A program made the translations under genes and the position numbers. From Aquisalimonas sp. (GTDB lineage: Bacteria > Pseudomonadota > Gammaproteobacteria > Nitrococcales > Aquisalimonadaceae): DNA of 64,000 nt. How positions within the stretch are numbered: the first letter of the stretch is position 1; every line of letters begins with the position of its first letter. The notes under the pieces are model-generated. The model did not search any database, was not told the DNA's origin, and saw only the letters and a program-made list of their open reading frames with translations. This document shows positions 44,759 to 52,161 of the stretch, piece after piece. Where the stretch lies: contig SLBZ01000079.1 of NCBI GenBank assembly GCA_007126095.1, positions 1 through 64,000 of the forward strand. The letters are read 5' to 3'.

Positions 44759-44998
44759 TTATGTGCCAGTGATCGCGGGGGTGACCCAGCGCGCCAGAAA
44801 CGGATCGGACGGCTCTGCAGAGAGTGGCGGACGCACCGCCATGAGCACCTGCAGCACGGCGGCATGCAGATGGCCGCACTCCTTGAGGTTGACCTTGCCC
44901 TGGGGATTGGCCTGCAGCCACTGTAACAGTTCCTCCGCTTCCTCGACGGTGCACGTTCCCTCGAGCCGGGCCACGGTCTTGCGGTAGTCGATGGGCAT
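44759..44998 (-). CDS. STAS-domain protein
   Basis: 79-residue single STAS fold. The usual Ser/Thr phosphorylation position of anti-anti-sigma factors (the DSSG loop) reads LHAAVLQV, so it is not expected to be a kinase target and resembles MlaB-like non-phosphorylated STAS proteins. ATG 44998 lies 1 bp after the CheA stop with GGGAG upstream inside cheA, implying translational coupling. Probably an adaptor in the chemosensory complex or for ParA. Confidence 0.75.
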   Translation of the reverse strand: MPIDYRKTVARLEGTCTVEEAEELLQWLQANPQGKVNLKECGHLHAAVLQVLMAVRPPLSAEPSDPFLARWVTPAITGT

Positions 44999-44999
44999 G

Positions 45000-47693
45000 T
45001 CAGAGCAACTCCCTGAGGTTGAGCACCAGAAGCACACGGCCATCGCCGAGCAGGGCCGTACCGGAGTAAGCGCGGATACTTGCCAGCACACCTTCCATGG
45101 GCTTGACGATCACATCGAGGCCCTCCTGGAAGTCGTCCACAACCAGCCCGACGGGGCCCTCGGGCTGCCGCACCACGAGCACAGTCACCTGGGGCTCGTC
45201 GTACGTGGCATCCACCCGCGCCCGGCGATCACTCTGGGCGCCGTCGAGCATGAGGAGCTTATCCAGGCGCCGCAGCGGGATCACCTCGTCGCGGAGCACG
45301 ACCGCCTCCTCCTGTTTGACTTTTCGGACGGCAGACTCAGGCAGCCGCACCGTCTCCACCACGCTCTCCATGGGGACACCAAAAAGCTGGCCGGCCACCT
45401 CCACGCCCATGACGTAGGACACGGCCATGGTCAGTGGCATGGCAAGGCGCAGCCGCGTGCCCCGGCCCTGCTCGCTGGCCACGGACACGGAGCCACCGTA
45501 GCGATTCACGGTGCTGCGGACCACGTCCATGCCGACGCCACGGCCGGAGAGATCGGATACGGCGTCGCGGGTAGAGAATCCGGGGGTGAAGATCAGCTGC
45601 AGGCTCTCTTGATCGGTGAGCCGCTCCGCTTCCGCCTGGCTGATCAGCTCCTTGTCCACGGCCTTGCGGCGCAGGGCGGCCGGATCCAGCCCGCCGCCGT
45701 CGTCCTCCACTTCGACGATGACATGCTCGCCCTCCTGGCGCGCCGCCAGGCGGATCGTGCCCTGGGCGGGCTTGCCCGCCGCCTGCCGTGCCTCGGGCGA
45801 CTCGATGCCGTGATCGATGCTGTTGCGGACCATGTGCGTCAGCGGCTCGCCGAGGACCTCGATGACGGTCTTGTCCGCCTCGGTCTGCTCGCCTTCCTGC
45901 ACCAACTCGATCTGCTTGTCCAGACGCCGGGAGAGATCTCTTACGAGGCGCGGGAATCGCTGGAAGATCTGCGCCATGGGCAGCATCTGCACCTGCATGA
46001 CGGCGCCCTGCATGTCCTGTGCAATGCGGCTGATGACGTTAAAGCGCTCTTTCAGTTCCCGCGCAAGATCGCGCACGCCATACTCGTGCTCGGCCCGTTC
46101 AGCGAGGAACGGGAAGCTGTTCTTGGCGACCACCAGTTCACCGACCAGGTCGCCCAGGAAATCGATGCTCTCGGCATCCACGCGGAAGCTCTTGGTCGAT
46201 CGCTCTCCACCCGCCGTCTCAACCGCAGGGGCCGCGGACGTCGCCGGAACGCCCTGTGCACCGCCCTGAACAACCGCGCGCAGGGGCTCCAGATCACCCT
46301 TGGCGGCGTTCTCCAGCGCCGTGTCGACAGCGTCATCCGCCTCGCCCAGGGCAACCAGGGCCCGCTTGAGCACACGGCCGGCCGCGGCAACATGACCGGC
46401 CGCTGCCGCATCATCGGTGTCCACCGCGCCCAGCATGGCCAACTGCTCCTGCATGACGGCACGCACCGCCTGCGGATCGATCGCCGACACGTCCGCGCGG
46501 GACTCGCCCGCCAGCGGTGCTGCGTCCCCCACCGGGCCCACGGCGGCAACAGACGCGGGCGCGGCTTCCGTATAGTCCGGGTCCGGTTCGGGCTCGGGTT
46601 CCGGTTCCGGCTCCTGCGCCGACGGCGTCGTCACGGCCACTCCCAGCTCCCGCAAGAGTGCGGCCACGTGGTCCTGACGGTCGGCATCCAGCGCCACGAC
46701 CAGCCAGGCCAACGCACTGCCCTCCCGGATGTCCGGGCTGACCAGAGTGGCCATGGCTTCTGCGGAGCGCCGCAACGCCGTATGGTCGCCAGCGGCGTGG
46801 AGTTCGGGCGCGCTGGCGAGAAACTCCTCCAGCATGGTGGCGTCACCAGGCTCACCGCCCGCGAAAACCAGGGCGTCCGCCGGCACGCGCTCGCAACGCA
46901 GGGTCTCCTCGTCCTCGAACGCAAACTCCGCAGCCACCGCATCCGCACCGCTGCTGGCCAGGCCGCGGAATCGCAGCCGGCAGTCATAGGCGTCCATGGA
47001 CTCCGGTTCGTCCCAGGGTGTGGCGGGCTCGATGGCCAGCCATACCAGCCTCTCCACGTTGCGGACCAGCAGCAGCGGATCACCGCCCGTGAAGAAGGCC
47101 CCGCTTTCGGGCTGAAACTCGAACAGCGCCAGCTCCGCCCCGTCCTGCCAGGCGGCCATCACGGCTTCACGCCGCTGCGCATCCGGTATCGCCGCAAGCC
47201 ATTCGGGTTGCCAGCCGGCATCCTCGACGGGGGGAGCCGGCGTCGGGGTGTCCGGGGCCACCGGCTCCGCGACCGGAGCCGCATCGGCGTCGGCTGCCGT
47301 GTCGACGGTGTCACCCGCGGCATGGCGCAGCTTGTCGACCAGGGCCTGGCTGGCGGCGGCCGCGTCCGGCGGCAGCACCTCGTCACGCTCGATGGCGTCG
47401 ATCCAGCGGTTGACCTGATCGAGCACGTCCAGGAGCTGGTCCACCAGCGCCCCCTGCAGCGGGCGCTCGCCCTGGCGGACTTCGTCCAGCAGGTTCTCGG
47501 CCTGGTGCATGAGGTCGGTCATGGGGTCGAAGTCGAACAGACCGGAGCCGCCCTTGGTGCTGTGCATGGCCCGGAATACCCGGTCCATGGCATCTCGGTC
47601 GGTCGGGTCTTTCTCCAGCGCCAGCAGGCCGGAGGCCGCGTCCTCGAGAAACTCCCGGGTCTCTTCCACGAATTGTTTCAACAGGGGATTCAT
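45000..47693 (-). CDS. cheA: chemotaxis histidine kinase CheA
   Basis: 897 residues from ATG 47693 (GGAG 9 nt upstream; overlaps the cheY stop by ATGA). HPt/P1 domain at 1-110 with phospho-acceptor His44 in FRAMHSTKGGSG. A long region without a P2 CheY-binding domain follows: a 180-residue unknown segment (about 180-350), an EPEPEPEP run and an alanine-rich helical segment. Dimerisation P3 (about 525-600), catalytic P4 with N-box HMVRNSIDHGIE (about 620), G-boxes DDGGGLD and SGRGVGMDVV, and the CheW-like P5 (about 755-897). No C-terminal receiver. Kinase residues are intact. Confidence 0.93.
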   Translation of the reverse strand: MNPLLKQFVEETREFLEDAASGLLALEKDPTDRDAMDRVFRAMHSTKGGSGLFDFDPMTDLMHQAENLLDEVRQGERPLQGALVDQLLDVLDQVNRWIDAIERDEVLPPDAAAASQALVDKLRHAAGDTVDTAADADAAPVAEPVAPDTPTPAPPVEDAGWQPEWLAAIPDAQRREAVMAAWQDGAELALFEFQPESGAFFTGGDPLLLVRNVERLVWLAIEPATPWDEPESMDAYDCRLRFRGLASSGADAVAAEFAFEDEETLRCERVPADALVFAGGEPGDATMLEEFLASAPELHAAGDHTALRRSAEAMATLVSPDIREGSALAWLVVALDADRQDHVAALLRELGVAVTTPSAQEPEPEPEPEPDPDYTEAAPASVAAVGPVGDAAPLAGESRADVSAIDPQAVRAVMQEQLAMLGAVDTDDAAAAGHVAAAGRVLKRALVALGEADDAVDTALENAAKGDLEPLRAVVQGGAQGVPATSAAPAVETAGGERSTKSFRVDAESIDFLGDLVGELVVAKNSFPFLAERAEHEYGVRDLARELKERFNVISRIAQDMQGAVMQVQMLPMAQIFQRFPRLVRDLSRRLDKQIELVQEGEQTEADKTVIEVLGEPLTHMVRNSIDHGIESPEARQAAGKPAQGTIRLAARQEGEHVIVEVEDDGGGLDPAALRRKAVDKELISQAEAERLTDQESLQLIFTPGFSTRDAVSDLSGRGVGMDVVRSTVNRYGGSVSVASEQGRGTRLRLAMPLTMAVSYVMGVEVAGQLFGVPMESVVETVRLPESAVRKVKQEEAVVLRDEVIPLRRLDKLLMLDGAQSDRRARVDATYDEPQVTVLVVRQPEGPVGLVVDDFQEGLDVIVKPMEGVLASIRAYSGTALLGDGRVLLVLNLRELL

Positions 47694-48061
47694 GACAACA
47701 CTCCACTCATGAGCCGCACCCGACTCAGCAGCACTTCCGGCTGCACGGGCTTGGCCATGTGCAGGTTGGCGCCGGCGCTCAGGGCCTGTTCCCGGTCCCC
47801 GGCCGCGCCTTCCGTCGTGACCATGATGACGGGCACGCCGATGTCGGGCCCGTCCGTACGCACCCGGCGGACGCACGTGTAGCCATCCATTCGTGGCATG
47901 TTCACGTCTACCAGCAGCAGGTCATACGGTGTATCGGCAAGACGCTCCAGTGCCTCAAGCCCGTTGACGGCCTCGTCGACGTCGAACCCGTCCTGCTCCA
48001 GCAGTTCTCGGTGGTAGAGGCGAACGGTCTGGGCGTCATCAACAACCAGTACGCGCGTCAT
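47690..48061 (-). CDS. cheY: CheY-like single-domain response regulator
   Basis: 123 residues: VLVVDDAQTVR acidic pocket, phospho-acceptor Asp in LLLVDVNMPRMDGY, Thr in MVTTEGA and conserved Lys in MAKPVQP. Output could be the motor or another target. Both ends overlap neighbours by 4 bp (ATGA with cheR stop and cheA start), so the genes are coupled. Confidence 0.92.
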   Translation of the reverse strand: MTRVLVVDDAQTVRLYHRELLEQDGFDVDEAVNGLEALERLADTPYDLLLVDVNMPRMDGYTCVRRVRTDGPDIGVPVIMVTTEGAAGDREQALSAGANLHMAKPVQPEVLLSRVRLMSGVLS

Positions 48062-48933
48062 GTCTGGTCCTCCTCCGGTCTCTGGTAGACGATGGCCTCG
48101 GGGAAGCGCGCCGGCTTGAACAGCGACGAGATGCGGCTCATGAACTCTGAGTGCCCGAGGCAGATGTAGCCGCCCGGGTTGAGGGCATCGTAGAGCGTCT
48201 CCGCCGCCCGTCTCCGGGCTGCATCATCGAAATAGATCAACAGGTTGCGACAGAACACAACATCGAAGCCGCGATAGGGGCGGGTCTCCAGCGGATCTTG
48301 GAGATTGACGCGGCTAATGCGGATGGAATCGCGGATGCTCTTGAGGATCTGGTGGCTACCATCGGGCAGCCGCCGGAAATAGCGCTTCAGCAGCGGTCCC
48401 GGCAGGGCGTGCAGGGCACGACCCTCGTAGATCCCCTGATTCGCCTTCTCCAGTGCGCGGGTGTCTATGTCGGAGCCGATCAGTTCCACGTTGTAATCGT
48501 CCACATCGTCCCAGTACTCCAGCAGGTACAGCGCCAGGGAATACACCTCTTCACCCGTGGAACAGGGCAGCGACCAGATGCGCACGGTCTCGCCCGGCTT
48601 CTTGCGCTTCACCACCCGCGGGAGCATGGACCGCACCAGGCACTGGAACTGGTACTCCTCGCGAAAGAAGTACGTCTCGTTCACGGTCATGCTATTGACC
48701 AGTTCCTGCAGCTCGGCGCCGTCCGTCTCGAAACGCAGGCGCACGAAGTATTCGCGGAACGTACCGCAACCCGTGGCACGCATGCGGGCCAGCAGGCGCT
48801 TGTCCACGTAGTAGCGCTTGTTCTCCTCGAACCAGTTGCCGGTCTTGCGGTAGTAAAATTCGCGGAAGCGGGTGAAATCCTCGTACCCGATGCCGGGCAC
48901 CTCCGTTGCCTCACGGGGAGCGTCAGCGGCCAT
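48058..48933 (-). CDS. cheR: chemoreceptor methyltransferase CheR
   Basis: SAM-dependent methyltransferase for glutamates of the receptor. 291 residues from ATG 48933 (GAGGAG upstream). N-terminal helical domain, then VRIWSLPCSTGEEVYSLAL (SAM motif I), NVELIGSDIDTRALEKA and [15 protein letters not shown]. No TPR extension. Stop overlaps cheY. Start overlaps the HEAT gene stop by 11 bp. Confidence 0.94.
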   Translation of the reverse strand: MAADAPREATEVPGIGYEDFTRFREFYYRKTGNWFEENKRYYVDKRLLARMRATGCGTFREYFVRLRFETDGAELQELVNSMTVNETYFFREEYQFQCLVRSMLPRVVKRKKPGETVRIWSLPCSTGEEVYSLALYLLEYWDDVDDYNVELIGSDIDTRALEKANQGIYEGRALHALPGPLLKRYFRRLPDGSHQILKSIRDSIRISRVNLQDPLETRPYRGFDVVFCRNLLIYFDDAARRRAAETLYDALNPGGYICLGHSEFMSRISSLFKPARFPEAIVYQRPEEDQT

Positions 48934-49567
48934 CACCGCGCTCCTCACCGGTGATGCGCCGCTCCGCCGTGCGGACCGCGAAGGCGATGAAGGGCTCACC
49001 GGGAAACCGGGCGGGCAGCTGGCGCAAGGCATCGAGGCAGTGGTCGTCGCCCACTTCGGTGAGCACATCCACCGCCGCGGCGCACACGTTCACGTGATCG
49101 TCGCGCTCGAGAACACCGCGAAGCCAGTCGGGCACGCGCTCGTGACGCAGCGACTCCAGGATGTTCACGGCGAAGATGCGCACGTCGGAGTCGGGATCCG
49201 CCAGGAGCTCATCCATGTACCCCGCGGCGAGCTTCGGCATGCCCTGAAGCACCTCGATAGCACCGTTGCGCAGGGCGGCATCCTCGCTGCGCAGGAGTGG
49301 CAGCAGCCGCTCCTGCACCCGCTGACCGCCAGTGACCAGCAGCGCCGTGAGCATGGCGTGGCGACAGCCCTCGTCCTGCTCCCGCTCCAGTGCGTCGCAG
49401 AGCGCGTCGACGGCGCCGGCATCACCAGCCAGCTCCCGCGAGGCACGCCGCCTCGCCACCGGACGCTTGTCATCGAGCTGGGCGATCAGCCCTTCCCTGT
49501 CTCGCGGGATCTCGCGCCGCTCCTGCCCCGGTGCCGGAGCAGCGTCATCGCGTCGGATCAAAGGCAT
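48923..49567 (-). CDS. HEAT-repeat protein in chemosensory operon
   Basis: 214 residues made of about four HEAT/PBS-lyase-type helical repeats: GAVDALCDALEREQDEGCRH, VQERLLPLLRSEDAALRNGA, MDELLADPDSDVRIFAVNIL, VPDWLRGVLERDDHVNVCAA. Likely protein-protein scaffold. It starts at ATG 49567, sharing one base with the cheB stop (TGATG), and ends inside cheR. No catalytic motif. Role unknown; position between cheB and cheR suggests an effect on receptor methylation or array assembly. Confidence 0.85.
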   Translation of the reverse strand: MPLIRRDDAAPAPGQERREIPRDREGLIAQLDDKRPVARRRASRELAGDAGAVDALCDALEREQDEGCRHAMLTALLVTGGQRVQERLLPLLRSEDAALRNGAIEVLQGMPKLAAGYMDELLADPDSDVRIFAVNILESLRHERVPDWLRGVLERDDHVNVCAAAVDVLTEVGDDHCLDALRQLPARFPGEPFIAFAVRTAERRITGEERGDGR

Positions 49568-50628
49568 CAGGCCACCTCCCCGTCACGGAGCCAGTCCAGC
49601 AGACGGGCGCCAATCCGGTGGCAAGGCAGGATCTCCTGGGCACCGCCCTGTTCGATCAGCTCGTGCGGCATGCCGAAGACCACCGCCGTCTCCTCGGATT
49701 CCGCAATGGTCCGTGCGCCGCGACGATGCCAGGCCGCCATGGCGGCCGCGCCGTCGTCACCCATGCCGGTGAGGAGCACGCCCACCAGCGCGCCGGCATC
49801 CACCTGGCCATCAGCACTTTCCAGAAAACGGCCAACAGAAGGGTGCCAGAGATAGTCCGGGTTGGCCGGCGTCGGCACCAGCGTCAGCCCTTGGGCGCGG
49901 CGGCTCAGGGTGATGTCCGCATCGCCGCGCGCCACGTGGATGACGCCCACCTCAAGGGCAGTGGGCCGGGCGATCTCCTGCACCGCCATGGCGCACATAC
50001 CGTCGAGACGGCGGGCGAACACGCTGGTAAAGCTGGCAGGCATGTGCTGGATCACCAGCACGGGCCAGTCCAGGTCCGCCGGCAGCCGTGGCAGAATTTC
50101 CTCCAGCGTCCGCGGCCCACCGGTGGAGACACCGATGACGAGCAGACGCTCCACGGCACCCCCGCTCCGCGCCGGCCGCGGCTGCGGTGGTGCCGGTTTC
50201 GCGGCCGGCTCAGCCGATGTCCGGCCGAGACGGCGCCCTCCCGCTGCTGCACGGACCTTGGCGACCAGATCCCGCTGGATACTCTCCAGATCCGTGGAGA
50301 TCGTTCCGCCGGGTTTGGCGATATAGTCGAAAGCACCGAGTTCGATGGCCTCGAACGTCGCGAGCGCGCCCTTCTCCGTCAATGAGGAGACCATGATCAC
50401 CGGACACGGGTTGTCCATGACCATGAGGTGGCTCAGACAGGTGAGGCCATCCATGGTCGGCATGTGAATGTCCAGGGTGATCACATCCGGCCGCAGCCGC
50501 TGCACCTGCTCCAGGGCATCCTCGCCATTCCGCGCAATCTCCACGCGGATATCCGGCTCTGCTTCGAGCGCCTCCCGCAGGGCACGGCGCATCAGCGCCG
50601 AGTCGTCAACGACCAGAACTGTCAGCAT
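49567..50628 (-). CDS. cheB: chemoreceptor methylesterase CheB
   Basis: 353 residues. Receiver (1-120) with VLVVDDSALMRR, VITLDIHMPTMDGL and AKPGG; methylesterase (about 160-350) with catalytic Ser in VIGVSTGGPRT, His in VIQHMPASFT and Asp in LLTGMGDDGAAAM. Complete, so both phospho-regulation and demethylation should work. Overlaps the triple-CheW gene by 7 bp and the HEAT gene by 1 bp. Confidence 0.95.
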   Translation of the reverse strand: MLTVLVVDDSALMRRALREALEAEPDIRVEIARNGEDALEQVQRLRPDVITLDIHMPTMDGLTCLSHLMVMDNPCPVIMVSSLTEKGALATFEAIELGAFDYIAKPGGTISTDLESIQRDLVAKVRAAAGGRRLGRTSAEPAAKPAPPQPRPARSGGAVERLLVIGVSTGGPRTLEEILPRLPADLDWPVLVIQHMPASFTSVFARRLDGMCAMAVQEIARPTALEVGVIHVARGDADITLSRRAQGLTLVPTPANPDYLWHPSVGRFLESADGQVDAGALVGVLLTGMGDDGAAAMAAWHRRGARTIAESEETAVVFGMPHELIEQGGAQEILPCHRIGARLLDWLRDGEVA

Positions 50629-52145
50629 TGGGGCTCCAGGTTTGCCATGGCGACCTCTTCGGCCGCCGCTTCGACCCGCGCGGCCAGGCCGGCAGGGTCC
50701 AGTAAGAGCGTCATGCCGCCGTTGTCATCCATGGCAACCCGCGTAAGCAGGTCGGTGTGTCGTGTGGCGTTGCCCGGGGCCGGAGCAATGCTGGCGCGGG
50801 CCACCTGTTCAACGCTGAGCACCGCATCCACCCCGAAGCCGAGCCAGCCCGACTCCCGCCGCAGCACCAGCACCCGTGCCCGCTCACTGTCGGGAACCGG
50901 ACCGAGCCCCAGGTAGTCGCGCAGCCCGATGATGGGCAGAATACTGCCGCGCAGGTTCAACGCCCCCTCCACCAGCGCGGGCGCCCGCGGCACCCGTGTG
51001 AGCCGCTCGGGCGGGCGCAGAATCTCCTTCACCGCGTCGATTGGCACACCGTACGGGCGCCCTGCCAGCTCGAAGGTCACGAACTGCTCCACCGCCGACG
51101 GATCGTCGGCGGCACCGGAGACGTCATCGCGATTGAGCACAGCTGCCAGATCCCGGTCGTGCAGGAGCTGCTCGGCGTCCAGAACCGACACCAGACGGCC
51201 ATCCTCCAGCCGTCCCACGGCGCTGCACTCCTGCAGGCCGCCACCCTGGCGCATGATCTCTGGCAGCGGGTCGACCCGGTGAGCGGGTACCCGCAGAACC
51301 TCCCGGGCCGCATCCGCCACCAGCCCCACCACGGCGCCGTCGAGGGAATCCCGGTCGCCGGCCAGCGGCACAACCAGGACGCGCCGCTCCGCTTCGCCAT
51401 CGTGCTCCGGCAGATCGAAGTAGCGGGCCAGGTCCAGTAGCGGCAGCGGGCGGTCGCGCCAGTCGGCGATCCCGAGCATGGCGGGCGGGCCGTCCGGGAC
51501 GGCGGTGGTCACCTCCGGTTCGCGCAGGATCTCGACCACCTGGCGCAACGGCAGTGCAAACGTCTGTCCCGCCACATCCAGTCCAATGAGTTCCCGCCGC
51601 TGCCCGGCCGTTTCCGCCTGTTCCGCCGTGCCCCCCAGGCTGCCGCCCCCGGAGCGCTCCAGGGTCTCGGTGGTCACGATCTCCAGGCCAACATTGGCAA
51701 TGAGGCGCTCCAGGTCGACGCACTGCACCAGGCGGTCGCAGCGGTGCACCACCCCTTCCAGCCAGGGCAGATCGACGACGCCGGTGACGTTCTCGGCGGG
51801 CCGGACATCGCCGGGATCAAGGACGGTGGCTTCCAGCACCGCGTCCACCAGCAGCCCCAGCCCGTCACGCAGGCTGGTGACCAGCACGCGCGCATCCTCC
51901 CCCGGTTCGACGGCGGGATACCCGAGAAGCTGGCGCAGATCTGCCACCGGAATGACCTGGCCACGCAGGTTCACGGCGCCGATCACGGCGTCGTGGCTGA
52001 GCGGGACCGGTGTGACCTCAGGGACGCGGATTATCTCCCGCACCGGCGCCATGGCGACCGTGTAGGCTCCGTCACCCAGGGCGAACACCAGGTGCTGACC
52101 GTCACTGTCCCCCGGTGCCGTCTGTACTTCGCCTGCCGTGCCCAT
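50622..52145 (-). CDS. triple CheW-domain scaffold protein
   Basis: 507 residues with three CheW folds in tandem: about 10-150 (LVFALGDGAYTVAMAPVREI), about 195-340 (LIGLDVAGQTFALPLRQVVE) and about 365-505 (FVTFELAGRPYGVPIDAVKE). Each has the CheW NLRGQVIPVADLRQLLG-type strand, though domain 2 has WRDRPLPLLDLARYF in place. It can bridge several receptors and CheA molecules, and replaces a normal single-domain CheW, which is absent here. ATG 52145 (GGTGAG upstream) and GTG 52157 are both possible. Follows the receptor gene by 16 bp. Confidence 0.9.
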   Translation of the reverse strand: MGTAGEVQTAPGDSDGQHLVFALGDGAYTVAMAPVREIIRVPEVTPVPLSHDAVIGAVNLRGQVIPVADLRQLLGYPAVEPGEDARVLVTSLRDGLGLLVDAVLEATVLDPGDVRPAENVTGVVDLPWLEGVVHRCDRLVQCVDLERLIANVGLEIVTTETLERSGGGSLGGTAEQAETAGQRRELIGLDVAGQTFALPLRQVVEILREPEVTTAVPDGPPAMLGIADWRDRPLPLLDLARYFDLPEHDGEAERRVLVVPLAGDRDSLDGAVVGLVADAAREVLRVPAHRVDPLPEIMRQGGGLQECSAVGRLEDGRLVSVLDAEQLLHDRDLAAVLNRDDVSGAADDPSAVEQFVTFELAGRPYGVPIDAVKEILRPPERLTRVPRAPALVEGALNLRGSILPIIGLRDYLGLGPVPDSERARVLVLRRESGWLGFGVDAVLSVEQVARASIAPAPGNATRHTDLLTRVAMDDNGGMTLLLDPAGLAARVEAAAEEVAMANLEPQC

Positions 52146-52161
52146 GCCAGCGCTCACCGGA

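Noticed and set aside
46561..46620. Microsatellite / phase-variable tract in cheA (EPEP run)
   Set aside because: Mixed codons and imperfect units; a proline-rich linker is a simpler reading.
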